From assembly GCA_900545865.1 (NCBI GenBank), contig URAN01000055.1, positions 1 to 20,350 on the forward strand: DNA of 20,350 bases, given 5' to 3'. Position 1 is the first letter of the stretch; every line of letters starts with the position of its first letter. This DNA is from an uncultured Eubacteriales bacterium (GTDB taxonomy: Bacteria > Bacillota > Clostridia > Monoglobales > Monoglobaceae). The notes below the pieces were generated by a model, which saw only the letters and a list, made by a program, of their open reading frames with translations, was not told the DNA's origin and did no database searches. The position numbers were made by a program, and so were the translations under genes. This document shows positions 1 through 9,104 of this stretch, in pieces.

Positions 1-293
1 CCATGCCAAAGAAAGGAGAAGAGGAATATCTGTATGATGACAAAGCACTGGAAAAATACAGGAAAAACCATACAGGTCCTTTCACACTGCAACGGTACAA
101 AGGTCTTGGCGAGATGGATGCGGAGCAGTTGTGGGAGACGACACTTGATCCGGAGAGGCGTCTTCTGAAGCTGGTGGAGATCGAAGATGCGAGAATGGCA
201 TCCAGCGTTACAGAGATGCTGATGGGAACAGAAGTCCCGCCGCGAAAAGCATTTATTTATGAGAATGCAACGGAGGCAGAACTTGATATCTAA
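1..293 (+). CDS. parE: Type IIA topoisomerase subunit B (ParE/GyrB), C-terminal end, 5' partial
   Basis: This is the last ~96 residues of the ATPase/TOPRIM subunit of a bacterial type IIA topoisomerase, running in from the left edge. It carries the nearly invariant family segment QRYKGLGEMDAEQLWETT, followed by the LMGTEVPPRKAFIYENA tail that ends these proteins. The first Met (position 3) is internal; the frame is open to the edge. The subunit joins subunit A at the DNA gate and supplies ATPase and metal-binding functions, of which only the TOPRIM end is visible. The FIYENA-type ending, and a next gene beginning in ParC style (IIRTEYSELMKK), favour topoisomerase IV (parE) over gyrase, but gyrB is not excluded. 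The stop at 291-293 overlaps the ribosome binding site of the next gene. Confidence 0.88.
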   Translation, partial: MPKKGEEEYLYDDKALEKYRKNHTGPFTLQRYKGLGEMDAEQLWETTLDPERRLLKLVEIEDARMASSVTEMLMGTEVPPRKAFIYENATEAELDI

Positions 294-304
294 GGAGAAT
301 GAAA

Positions 305-376
305 ATGAACAGTGAATCTCAGATTATCAGAACCGAATATTCGGAATTGATGAAAAAACTTTCGGCAAGGATATGA
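305..376 (+). pseudogene. parC: parC 5' fragment, broken after codon 18
   Basis: A strong ribosome binding site (TAAGGAG, 291-297) sits 7 nt before an ATG, and the peptide begins MNSESQIIRTEYSELMKK. That matches the start of ParC-type topoisomerase A subunits, where the next residues should be SYIDYAMSVI. Instead the frame gives LSARI and stops at 374-376. Homology therefore ends at about codon 18 (position 358). From 361 on, a different reading frame encodes an SLH protein. The parE-parC order and spacing are those of an intact topoisomerase IV operon, so the break is abrupt and lies inside an essential gene. That makes either a chimeric assembly join or a recent rearrangement likely. Confidence 0.75.
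355..361. other. Junction between topoisomerase operon and SLH-protein sequence
   Basis: ParC homology ends at about 358 in one frame, and SLH homology begins at about 361 in another (F-G-K-D-M-T-I-T-R). The join falls next to a short A-run at 353-358. No inverted repeat, target duplication or transposase sequence is visible at the join. See the corresponding finding. Confidence 0.7.
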
Positions 377-645
377 CGATTACCAGACAGGATATGGCGG
401 TTATACTGTTCAGGGCTGTTGAAAAAAAGCTCGGCAAAGGATTGATAAGCAATGTTAATCCCGAAATTCGGGATTTTGATAAAATCGCGGATTATGCTAA
501 AACGGCGGTGAAAAACATGTCGGGCTTCGGGATAATAAAGGGTATGGAGGACGGAAGCTTTTTGCCAGATGTTTATGCCAACAGGGCAGAGGCGGCCGTT
601 ATGATATACCGTGCGATGAATTATATCGGCGATATGTATAAATAA
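361..645 (+). CDS. C-terminal SLH segments of a truncated surface protein (5' end missing)
   Basis: The frame reads back past the first ATG (373) to about 361 with SLH-like sequence (FGKDMTITRQDMAVILFRA), so that ATG is internal and this is the tail of a larger protein whose N-terminal part is absent. It holds the end of one SLH segment and a complete last one: IRDFDKIADYAKTAVKNM, then GIIKGMEDGSFLPDVYANRA, then EAAVMIYRAMNYI. SLH domains bind pyruvylated secondary cell-wall polymers and anchor proteins to the Gram-positive surface. The layout matches the last SLH segments of the 1291-aa glycosidase at 13276-17151, so the lost gene may have been another SLH-anchored enzyme; that is inference. 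The stop is at 643-645, 44 bp before the next gene, with no terminator seen between them. Confidence 0.72.
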   Translation, partial: FGKDMTITRQDMAVILFRAVEKKLGKGLISNVNPEIRDFDKIADYAKTAVKNMSGFGIIKGMEDGSFLPDVYANRAEAAVMIYRAMNYIGDMYK

Positions 646-689
646 ACCCGATTGAAAATTGCAAGCGTGTTTTTGAAAGGAGAACGGAT

Positions 690-3389
690 ATGAACTTACT
701 TAAAAGAATCGGATATATGATTTTATGTGCATCGGTGCTTTTGTCATGTACGGCGGCGGTATCGGCCGAAAGCGCAAAAAACACTGTGCTGAACGCCGGT
801 GAACTTAAACTTTTGACCGCCTTGGAAATAGTCGATGATGATATAAAGGAAAGGATTGACGAGCCGATTAATCGCGGCACGGCGGTTGAATATGTTATAA
901 ATATGCTGGATCTTAAAGCCACCGCCGCAGGATATAACGAAAAGTCACCTTTTTTTGATGTAACATCGGATGAAGAATGGTTTGGTGCGGTGAGTCTTGC
1001 GGCAAGAATGGGAATATGCAGCGGATATGAAAACGGGTTGTTCGGACCGTATGACGCATTGGACTTTGAGGGTGCATCAAAGTTTTTGATTTGCGCAATG
1101 GGATTTTCGTACACGATGTCCGACGGGGCGAGCTTTCCGGATACATATTTAAAAATGGCGAGGTCGGCGCATTTGCTTGACGGTATACAAACGGGCGGAG
1201 CATTTACAAACGGAGATATGCTGAAAATGATATATAATGCTTTGCACGCGGAAACGTTTATCCAAAAGTTTGAGGCATCAACAGGAAAGCTGACAAGTGG
1301 ACAGACGCTTTTGTATTCGGTGTATAAAATTTTGTATGATGATGGTATTGTGACCGCGGACAGCGAGAATTCGTACAATGGCGTTTTGGCGGATGACGAT
1401 GAAATTCAGATTAACGGTGAAATCTTTAAAACAAATGAAATTATCACGGGATTGGTCGGCAAAAGCGTAAGATATTATTTTAAAGACAAATCTTCCGCGG
1501 CGGACAAAGTAATTGTATGTATTTGTGAGAACGAAAGCGATAATAACGAATATGTTTATTCTTCGGAAAATATAGAAAAATATGACGAGACATCGAGAAC
1601 TTTTGTCTGCCGTGAGGAAGATAAAGATAAATCCGTGAACAGAAGAATTTCATCGAGGGCAACAGTACTTATAAACGGCGTGCCGTCAAGTTCTCTCGAT
1701 TCAAGCGAGCTTATTCCCAAAGACGGAACGGTGACATTAATCGATAATGATAATGATAAAACGGCGGACTATGTGTTGATAGAAAGCCTCGAAACTTATG
1801 TTGTTTCAAACCTCGATGCCGACAGAACTTATGTGTCTGACTCAAATTCGGGAAAAACTTTAAGGCTTGATGAATATGAGGATAAAAATATTATCGTATA
1901 TGATAAATACGGAAGCAAATCAAATCTTTCGGGAATATCGGCAGGATGTGTTTTGCTTGCCGCAAAAAGCCGAGCAAGAATTATTATATATGTATGTGAC
2001 GATACCGTTTCGTCAAGCATAAATATGCTTTTTGAAGATAATGGTGTGAAAAAATGCAAAATAGATAATAATGAATATGCGATAAGCCCTTATATGGATA
2101 TGTATTCACCCCAAAGGGCGGAGGTCGGCAAGGATTACATATTTCACCTTGATTACAAAGGCAGAATTGCTTTTGCGGATATAGATGCGGCAAAACTGAA
2201 TAACATTGCATTTATAATCGGCGGAAAGTTTGATGAGTCGGGGTTTGAAGAAAATATTATTCTTAAACTTATAAATTCGGATGGCAAATTGATACAAATA
2301 AATCTTGATGATAATGTAACAATCGATGATGTAAAATATAAGGATTCAAATGCGGCGTGGAACGCACTCAAAATCAATAAGTATGATGCATCGGGGAACA
2401 TTGTGTACAGTGGTGTGCGCAACACGATTGTTTCGTATATCGAAAAGGACGGGAAGATAAAGAAACTCACCACGGCGTATGAAATGACCGAGGACGGAAC
2501 AATAAAACGCCCCTACGAAAACAGAGTGGGTTCAATCGGTTACGGCGATATGCGCGAAGACGGAATGTATATGTCATACAGAGAAAACGCGGTGCATCAG
2601 TATATAGGGCTCAGGACATTTTCGGGTTACGGAATATTAAATCAAAATGTCAAGGTGTTTCGTGTACCGCTGAATTCAAACGGAACGGTTGACAGCGCGG
2701 CGGCGGATAAAGATTATGCGACATTGGGACTCAGCTATTTCACAAATTACAGCAAGTACAATATGGAACAGTTCAAGTACAGTAAGAACAGTGCCGGTGC
2801 GGATGTTGTTGTGATTTATTATGACAGGACATCGGTGAAAGAAAAGCCGGATAATAAGCTTGTTCCCGTTGCGGATATAGCCGAGGGTTTGAATGCCGAC
2901 GGTGAAACGGTCAAACAGCTTATAGGTATAGTTGAGGGAAAAGAGGTTGTGTACACTGCGGAATCGGATGAGGTTTTGGCAAAGGTTGAAAAAGGCGATT
3001 GTGTTCGCTGTTATTTCGGCACAGGCGGCGAGTTGTCATATGCAGAGATTATTTATGACCAAAGCGCAAACAAAACTTACAGTACGGACGCGTCATACGA
3101 ATCGGCATACAGGATTGTGTCAAAGCCTGTTTATGAGATAAAAAATAATTCGATAAGCCTTGCTGATTCTGAGACGTCAATTACGGATGTTAAAAACGGT
3201 GGCGAAACACTTGAAAAATACTTTGTTGAGTCAAAATCTCTCTATATCTATCGTTTTGACAGCGAAAAAATGAAGTTTAATCAGATAAATGCGGGGGAAC
3301 TTATCGGTTATAAACAGGATAAGACGGATTATGACAGACTTATCTTGCTGACGCGAGGGGCAACCTTGCAGGGAATAGTGGCATATTAG
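690..3389 (+). CDS. Secreted SLH-domain protein of unknown function, 899 aa
   Basis: A signal peptide (MNLLKRIGYMILCASVLLSC, then TAAVSA) is probably cut after residue 26; the LLSC at 17-20 is a weak lipobox, so a lipoprotein is possible but less likely. Residues ~30-200 are three divergent SLH segments; the clearest begins FFDVTSDEEWFGAV (~88) and FPDTYLKMARSAHLLDG (~149). N-terminal SLH places the anchor at the opposite end from the 1291-aa enzyme. The remaining ~700 residues are beta-rich with no recognised catalytic domain. One acidic loop (D352-N-D-N-D-K-T-A-D360) resembles a calcium-binding DxDxD loop, but a single copy is not a dockerin. AAAGGAG at 676-682 lies 7 nt before the ATG. It is first in the tight surface-protein run, so a structural or cell-wall scaffold role is plausible, but no function is assigned. 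Confidence 0.8.
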   Translation: MNLLKRIGYMILCASVLLSCTAAVSAESAKNTVLNAGELKLLTALEIVDDDIKERIDEPINRGTAVEYVINMLDLKATAAGYNEKSPFFDVTSDEEWFGAVSLAARMGICSGYENGLFGPYDALDFEGASKFLICAMGFSYTMSDGASFPDTYLKMARSAHLLDGIQTGGAFTNGDMLKMIYNALHAETFIQKFEASTGKLTSGQTLLYSVYKILYDDGIVTADSENSYNGVLADDDEIQINGEIFKTNEIITGLVGKSVRYYFKDKSSAADKVIVCICENESDNNEYVYSSENIEKYDETSRTFVCREEDKDKSVNRRISSRATVLINGVPSSSLDSSELIPKDGTVTLIDNDNDKTADYVLIESLETYVVSNLDADRTYVSDSNSGKTLRLDEYEDKNIIVYDKYGSKSNLSGISAGCVLLAAKSRARIIIYVCDDTVSSSINMLFEDNGVKKCKIDNNEYAISPYMDMYSPQRAEVGKDYIFHLDYKGRIAFADIDAAKLNNIAFIIGGKFDESGFEENIILKLINSDGKLIQINLDDNVTIDDVKYKDSNAAWNALKINKYDASGNIVYSGVRNTIVSYIEKDGKIKKLTTAYEMTEDGTIKRPYENRVGSIGYGDMREDGMYMSYRENAVHQYIGLRTFSGYGILNQNVKVFRVPLNSNGTVDSAAADKDYATLGLSYFTNYSKYNMEQFKYSKNSAGADVVVIYYDRTSVKEKPDNKLVPVADIAEGLNADGETVKQLIGIVEGKEVVYTAESDEVLAKVEKGDCVRCYFGTGGELSYAEIIYDQSANKTYSTDASYESAYRIVSKPVYEIKNNSISLADSETSITDVKNGGETLEKYFVESKSLYIYRFDSEKMKFNQINAGELIGYKQDKTDYDRLILLTRGATLQGIVAY

Positions 3390-3401
3390 CGTTATATGCG
3401 G

Positions 3402-3407
3402 AAAGGA
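3402..3407 (+). promoter_or_regulatory. Ribosome binding site that decides the start of the 510-aa gene
   Basis: AAAGGA overlaps the first in-frame ATG (3407), so that codon cannot be read from this site. The next in-frame ATG (3419) follows after 11 nt and gives an ordinary signal peptide starting MKRVVAYLTM. Confidence 0.6.
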
Positions 3408-3418
3408 TGATTTTGATT

Positions 3419-4951
3419 ATGAAAAGAGTTGTTGCGTACCTTACGATGCTTGTAATGATGTTTTCTTTGACATCGGCGGCGGTGTTTGCCGATGACGATG
3501 TTATAAAGATAAACGGTGAGGATTATACGGATACGAACTCAATGGCGTTTATCGATACAAGGGATGAAGCGGACGGAAAAAGCATTGCAAGATTTCAGAT
3601 TGCCGGTGAACCCACCGAATATGGGCGTTGGGCCGAATATACGGTTGATATTCCCGAGGGCGGAGTATATAAGATAGCATCGGTAAACAGCAAACTGAAT
3701 CGGGATGCGGCGTGGTATTCGGATTTTAATATAAGAATCGATAACGGCGAATATATTAAGGCGGATACGCTCAAAAGCGAAGTCTATAACGAGAGCAAGG
3801 CTCTTATGCACTACAGCATCGGAACATTTGAACTGTCAGACGGCGAGCATAAGATTAGATTTATGGCGGATACCAAAAGTGTGGGCGGAGCATATGTGTT
3901 TATGATTGATTTTATCGAGCTTACGCCTGTTGCGGCAGAAAAACCCGATTATTCGGTGAAAATCGAGGGCGAAACGCCGACAAGCATCGAGGGCACAAGT
4001 GAAGGAGGTATATTAGCAAAGCCTTCCGCAAGCGGAGGAAAGTTTTTGAATTTCTCAAAGAAGGATGAGCCGGACGGCGGAGCCTTTGTGGTAAATTATA
4101 ATTACACAATTTCAAAAACGGGTGATTATAATCTGTATTATACCGGCGCAAATGTGTCTAGTGGATATGTTTCAAAGGCAAAGATAAGCTTTGACGGAAG
4201 TGAATATATTGATATTGATTCCGAAAAGTTTGCATTTATATCAAACAGCGGAATTGAGGATTATGACTCAACGATAAGAAACTATGTATATACAAATTCA
4301 ATCGTGCTGGATGAGGGTGAACACATTGTTTCGATAAAAATAGACAACAAAAAGGAGCAAGGAAGCGGTGACCCGTACTTGTACCTATTGGATTATATGG
4401 AGTTTGTTCCGAACGGCGCGGAGGTCGAGGCATCATCAAAAAATTTCGGCAGTTTAAATGTCAATAAACTTATATTGAGCGGAAGTCTTTCGGGTTATCC
4501 CAAGAATGATTTTTCGGGAGCGGATGTTGTGTATACATCAAAAACACCTTATATTGCAGAGGTCGGCGAGGACGGAACGGTTAAAGTCCACGGTGACGGC
4601 ACGGCGGATTTTGAGGTGGTTGTAAAGACGGCAAGCGCCGAATATGCGGCGAATGTGTCGGTCGGCTGTTATCTCGAAAATATCGAGATAAAGAGAGAAT
4701 TAAGAACCGTGAACGGGATAAGTATAACGATAAAATCGCGAAATGAGAATGATGAAAGCATAAGAATAATCGCGGTTTTGCGCGATGAAAACGGCACGGC
4801 GCTTGAAATCGAAAACAAAGAAGTGACGGTGACGAGCGGAAATTCAACGGAGGATATTAACTTTAAAAATACATTAAGCGATAATATGACGGTGGATTAT
4901 TTTATAACAAAAATCGATTATTCGCCGTTATCGCTCAAACATACGCTTTAA
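3419..4951 (+). CDS. Secreted two-module carbohydrate-binding-like protein with Ig-like domain, 510 aa
   Basis: The signal peptide MKRVVAYLTMLVMMFSLTSA is followed by AVFA, with cleavage near residue 24. Residues ~25-170 and ~177-335 are two beta-sandwich modules of CBM6/CBM35 type: each has an aromatic strand such as WAEYTVDIPEGGVYKI or YTISKTGDYNLYY, then a DGEHKIRF or EGEHIVSIKI strand, and ends DFIEL or DYMEFVP. Residues ~346-415 look like a bacterial Ig-like (BIG2) domain. The last ~90 residues form a beta domain that resembles the C-termini of the 1369- and 759-aa proteins. No catalytic motif, SLH or LPXTG is seen, so how it stays at the surface is unclear. It lies 29 bp after the SLH gene and 21 bp before the glycosidase, in an apparent operon. 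A glycan-binding accessory role is inferred from architecture. Confidence 0.75.
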   Translation: MKRVVAYLTMLVMMFSLTSAAVFADDDVIKINGEDYTDTNSMAFIDTRDEADGKSIARFQIAGEPTEYGRWAEYTVDIPEGGVYKIASVNSKLNRDAAWYSDFNIRIDNGEYIKADTLKSEVYNESKALMHYSIGTFELSDGEHKIRFMADTKSVGGAYVFMIDFIELTPVAAEKPDYSVKIEGETPTSIEGTSEGGILAKPSASGGKFLNFSKKDEPDGGAFVVNYNYTISKTGDYNLYYTGANVSSGYVSKAKISFDGSEYIDIDSEKFAFISNSGIEDYDSTIRNYVYTNSIVLDEGEHIVSIKIDNKKEQGSGDPYLYLLDYMEFVPNGAEVEASSKNFGSLNVNKLILSGSLSGYPKNDFSGADVVYTSKTPYIAEVGEDGTVKVHGDGTADFEVVVKTASAEYAANVSVGCYLENIEIKRELRTVNGISITIKSRNENDESIRIIAVLRDENGTALEIENKEVTVTSGNSTEDINFKNTLSDNMTVDYFITKIDYSPLSLKHTL

Positions 4952-4972
4952 GGGCATTGAAAGGATGATAAT

Positions 4973-7900
4973 ATGGATACCGTGGCAAAAAAATATCATA
5001 TTTTGTGTATTGTCATTATAATTTTGACTGCCCTTGCCGCAAGCATCAATGCTTCGGCAGACGGTATAAGCGGTACGGTCGAGAATTCGCCCGAAAAACT
5101 GACTGCGGTCGGAAACGATTGCGAAAAGCCGAGCGGGTTTAAAGGAACCGCACAGGATACGGACGGATATTATTGGTACGAAAACAATTCTGCCGCCGAT
5201 AATTTGAGCTTTGACTTTGTTTATACTTTGACCGCGGCAGAGAGCGGATATTATGAACTGTATTTTAAGGGAAAATCAAATGCATCCGCAGGGTGGTACA
5301 ATGCGGTATCGTTAAGCCTTAACGGCGGTGAATCATATCCGATACATACCTCCGATAATACGTTGTCGCTTTTGGGGAAATCCGCCGAGATTGTCGATGG
5401 AAAGGTCAATGTTTATGATTTGGGTACCGTTTGGCTAAAGTCGGGTGACAACAAGATTACTCTCACGATAAGCGGTTACAGAAAAAGCTATGGCGGATAT
5501 GTATTGTGTACGGCAGGCGTATATGCCGAAAGGCTTGCGGATGATATACGCATTACCGCCGAGTCGCCGATGTATGCCGACAGTGCAAATATTTTCCAAA
5601 GCAAATCGGAAGGAGCTTCGTCCGCGGTTGCCGAACATTCAACGTTTATACGCCTTGCCGACAGCGCGCAATATACGTTTTATGCACCTAAAAGCGGTAC
5701 ATATTCAACGGGCGTTTTTTGTCGGAGTGCCGCACTCGGCTCAGTGACAATTGACGGGAAAAGTCTTGGAATAACAGAGAGGAAAGCTCAGACAAACCCG
5801 AACTATGCCATTACGTCAGAGGCAGTCACAGAGGATATATTTTTGACTAAGGGCAGGCATACGATAAAATTTAATCCTGCATCGGATAAAATAGATATGA
5901 ACAACGGTTTGTATCTGGACATTGACTATGCAAGACTCAATCTCAAAACGGCACAGTCAGACAAAGTATCGTTAGAATATCCGAACAGCACTCTCGGAAT
6001 TTTTGAGAGTGACGGCGATGTCAGAATAAAATTTATTACCGAAACGAATAGCGGATTTTCGGGGCATATAATCGTAAAAGATTTTTACGGGAATATCGTA
6101 TACGAAAATTCGACCCTTTCCGTTGCCCCAAACAGTGAACTGATTTTAAAAAATCTTCCGATTGGGCATTATACGGTTTATCTCGGTGAAAATGATATTG
6201 ATTATTTTGCGGTGGTAAAACCGCTGTCCGGGAGAATAAAGTGTGAAAACTGTCCGTTTGCCATAGACGCAGCGGCAGCGTGGAATACGGACATAAGAGA
6301 CCATAAAGATTATGTGAGGGCAATGGAGCTGTTGGGTGTCGGATATGTCAGAGAACGATTGAGCTGGGACCATATAAACGGAAGCAGCATAAACAATTTT
6401 GGCCTTGATTTATCAACAAAACCGTATGCTCAAAGAGGCGGCAACGGTGGTGTTCCGATACGGTACGATTTATTTATGCAAAACTATAAAAACGCGGGTA
6501 TAAAGGTCTTGCCCGATGTGTGTTCAATGGCATCGGTTGTATCGCGAAAGTGGAAAAACGGAAGGATAACCACCGATTTAAAATCGGCATATGATTACGG
6601 GTATTATATAGCGAGTACTCTCGGCAATATCGGGGTGTATGAGTTGTGGAACGAACCTGAAACTGACGGAGCAATGTTCAGATATGAATCACCGGATATG
6701 TATGCGGCTATGATAAAAGCAATGTCAATAGGCATAAAAGACGGATGCGATAACAGTAAAATTGCTTCGCCCGCATTTGCGAGCTTCGGCGAAACATATT
6801 TTACGGATATGGTGTTCAAAAATGATTTAATGAAATTTTTTGACATATATAATTATCACGCACATCGCCAGCCGAACTCCGAAACGGAGCTTTTGAAACA
6901 TCTTCCGGATGTTCCGAGACTTGAAAACGAGTTTTTGGAAAAATATCATCTCCAAAAAATGCCGAGATGGAACACCGAATGCGGACTTTTGACAAGGCTT
7001 GAAGATAACAGAGATACCCAAACACCGAAACAACAGAGGGTTTCGGCGAACTATTCGGTTGTTTCGGCAACGGAATCTTTGGCACAGGGTACGGATAAAC
7101 ACTTTTGGTATTTGTTCACATATATGAACGGTGTAATAAATACAAACACAATAACATCGGCGGAACACCCGAGCGCAATATACAGTGCGCTTTATGCAAT
7201 GATTGATATTTTGGGTGATGCAAAGTATAAAGGAAAGCTGAACATCTTGCCCGACGATACATACGGATACATAACCGAGAATACTCAAAACGGTAAAGAA
7301 ACAGCGGTAATTTTTTCGGAAACAGCCAAACAAATAATCTTGACCCCGACGGCGAACGGTGAGGTGTTTAACCTGATGGGAAACAAGATAAAGGATATAT
7401 CCGCAGGAGAAGCCGCAACGCTGGATGTTTCGGAGTCACCGATTTATTTAAGACTTGACGGCAGGTTTGAAAGTGCGGATTATGAAAACGGCGAAACCGA
7501 ACGAAGTTATGATTCCGAACCTCTTGACGCCGCCGAGAGAATAATAATCAATCAAATTTATCCGAACAAGGTGGATGAGGGAGCAAGCAATCATCCCGAA
7601 AATTCAAAGCTGCACCGAGATGTAAAAACATCGGGATACAAAATTGACGGAGAACCGATAACGATAACCGTTGATGTCATTAATCTTAATCCGAGTTCAG
7701 CCTCTGTTACGGTTGTCGGAAACGGATTCGGGTATGCCGAAGTGTCGGCGGCACAGCAAATTACGCTTGAACCGTATGAAAAAAAGAGTTTAAAATATAC
7801 TGTTTCGTTCAGCGGCAGCTTGCCGCCGAATGAGATATTACCGCTTGAATTTCACGGTGAGATTGACGGACAAACCACGACAAAATCCGTTTCACAGTAT

Positions 7901-9082
7901 GTAAAAGAGGATTACGCAACGGTAAAGATCGACTATAGCTTTGCAAATGTAAAGTCGGAGAACGGTTGGGATAGGTTGAACAACACCTCGGCAAATCCAA
8001 ATTCGCATCAAATAACAACGAGTGAATACGGCGGAATGAAGCTGTCTTATACATTCAGCGATAAAAATGATGCCAATAAATGGGCACTTCCGTATTTAAA
8101 GGTTGCCGACCCCCAAAGACTTAAAAATTCAACCGGCTTGGTAATGGAATATTATCTTGATGCGATTGAGGGTGTAAACGGTGAAACGGTGCCCGATTGG
8201 AATGATGTAACATTTATTTTTCAGGTAAGAGAAACACGGGGCGGCGATTCGGCGGCTGTGTATCTCGATGAGATAGGCGTCAATCTTACAGAGGGATATA
8301 ATAGGATTTATGTTCCGTGGAGCAGATTTTCGCGGATAAGCAATACGGACGAAAATGCACAGCTTGACCCCGATGACCTTTCGGCAATATCAACCGGGAT
8401 AAAAGTTAAGGGTGCGTCTGTCGGAAAATTCAGTTATACGGTAATATCGGTCGGAGCATATTTTCTTGAAGAAACGGATATATACGACTCTCTCGGCGAA
8501 CCGACGGCAAGCTCGGACTCTGTAAGCTTTGATATAATTCAAAAAGCCGTTGCGATAGACGAGAGAGAAACAACGGCAGAGACAGACGGTGAGGATTCGG
8601 AGGTTACGATAGATAACGGACGGCTTTGTATAACACCGAACGGACAGATGAAGTTCGGTGAGCATACAGCAAAAATTTATTTGAGATATGCTGACGGCAA
8701 GGGCAGACTGTACAATGTGAATTTTATGCAGAGTCAAACGCCCGATGTTAAATTGAACATAACGGGGCTTTCGCTGGACGGCAAGAAAATAACGGACGGT
8801 GCGGCTTTTAAAAGCGGTGAGTACACCGCGAAAACAGAAATAAAGGATATATCGGGCGAGCGCATAAGCGGATATGCGCTTGTGACACAGTATTCGCCGA
8901 ATGATGAGCTGTTAGAGATTGAAATGTCCGAGTTTGAAGTAAAGGCGGATGAAAAGACGTGCGCGGAATGTTTGTTAAATCTAAGCGATAAAACGGCACT
9001 GATAAAGGTATTTGCATTTGATGATTTAAGAACAATCAAGCCGCTTTCGAAAACCGAAAAATATAAAATTTCTATATTATAG
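4973..9082 (+). CDS. Giant secreted clan GH-A-like glycoside hydrolase, 1369 aa
   Basis: The signal peptide ends near A29. Residues ~30-190 and ~190-325 are two binding-like modules (the second starts DDIRITAESPMY), ~330-425 is a beta domain, and ~429-830 holds a (beta/alpha)8 barrel plus its trailing beta domain. ELWNEPE carries the expected acid/base Glu561, and WNTECG the nucleophile candidate Glu669, 108 residues apart as in retaining clan GH-A enzymes; NYHAH near strand 6 and FWYLF near strand 8 fit. Then come an Ig-like domain (~855-977), a CBM-like sandwich (~978-1165) and a C-terminal beta domain ending ALIKVFAFDDLRTIKPLS. No SLH segment is present, unlike its paralogue at 13276-17151. 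AAAGGA lies 7 nt before the ATG. The substrate cannot be read from the sequence; by eye GH39- and GH5-like families are closest, without certainty. Confidence 0.8.
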   Translation: MDTVAKKYHILCIVIIILTALAASINASADGISGTVENSPEKLTAVGNDCEKPSGFKGTAQDTDGYYWYENNSAADNLSFDFVYTLTAAESGYYELYFKGKSNASAGWYNAVSLSLNGGESYPIHTSDNTLSLLGKSAEIVDGKVNVYDLGTVWLKSGDNKITLTISGYRKSYGGYVLCTAGVYAERLADDIRITAESPMYADSANIFQSKSEGASSAVAEHSTFIRLADSAQYTFYAPKSGTYSTGVFCRSAALGSVTIDGKSLGITERKAQTNPNYAITSEAVTEDIFLTKGRHTIKFNPASDKIDMNNGLYLDIDYARLNLKTAQSDKVSLEYPNSTLGIFESDGDVRIKFITETNSGFSGHIIVKDFYGNIVYENSTLSVAPNSELILKNLPIGHYTVYLGENDIDYFAVVKPLSGRIKCENCPFAIDAAAAWNTDIRDHKDYVRAMELLGVGYVRERLSWDHINGSSINNFGLDLSTKPYAQRGGNGGVPIRYDLFMQNYKNAGIKVLPDVCSMASVVSRKWKNGRITTDLKSAYDYGYYIASTLGNIGVYELWNEPETDGAMFRYESPDMYAAMIKAMSIGIKDGCDNSKIASPAFASFGETYFTDMVFKNDLMKFFDIYNYHAHRQPNSETELLKHLPDVPRLENEFLEKYHLQKMPRWNTECGLLTRLEDNRDTQTPKQQRVSANYSVVSATESLAQGTDKHFWYLFTYMNGVINTNTITSAEHPSAIYSALYAMIDILGDAKYKGKLNILPDDTYGYITENTQNGKETAVIFSETAKQIILTPTANGEVFNLMGNKIKDISAGEAATLDVSESPIYLRLDGRFESADYENGETERSYDSEPLDAAERIIINQIYPNKVDEGASNHPENSKLHRDVKTSGYKIDGEPITITVDVINLNPSSASVTVVGNGFGYAEVSAAQQITLEPYEKKSLKYTVSFSGSLPPNEILPLEFHGEIDGQTTTKSVSQYVKEDYATVKIDYSFANVKSENGWDRLNNTSANPNSHQITTSEYGGMKLSYTFSDKNDANKWALPYLKVADPQRLKNSTGLVMEYYLDAIEGVNGETVPDWNDVTFIFQVRETRGGDSAAVYLDEIGVNLTEGYNRIYVPWSRFSRISNTDENAQLDPDDLSAISTGIKVKGASVGKFSYTVISVGAYFLEETDIYDSLGEPTASSDSVSFDIIQKAVAIDERETTAETDGEDSEVTIDNGRLCITPNGQMKFGEHTAKIYLRYADGKGRLYNVNFMQSQTPDVKLNITGLSLDGKKITDGAAFKSGEYTAKTEIKDISGERISGYALVTQYSPNDELLEIEMSEFEVKADEKTCAECLLNLSDKTALIKVFAFDDLRTIKPLSKTEKYKISIL

Positions 9083-9104
9083 AATCGAATCAGGAGGAAT
9101 AAAA

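Noticed and set aside
373..645. A stand-alone 90-aa gene starting at ATG 373
   Set aside because: SLH homology continues in frame upstream of that ATG to the junction, so it is the tail of a longer protein.
599..1378. Long minus-strand frame opposite the 899-aa gene
   Set aside because: It lies wholly antisense to an SLH gene with a clear signal peptide, has no ribosome binding site or recognisable domain, and arises from the codon bias of the real gene.
1743..1775. DNDND acidic loop as a dockerin and hence a cellulosome link
   Set aside because: A dockerin needs two such loops with flanking helices. Only one copy is present and no cohesin-like domain is recognised in the window.
3407..3421. 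Start of the 510-aa protein at ATG 3407
   Set aside because: That ATG overlaps the ribosome binding site; the ATG at 3419 is correctly placed behind it and gives a normal signal peptide.
6827..7333. 168-aa minus-strand frame opposite the glycosidase barrel
   Set aside because: It is antisense to conserved barrel sequence including the nucleophile motif, and its Cys/Arg/Ile-rich composition is typical of a shadow frame.
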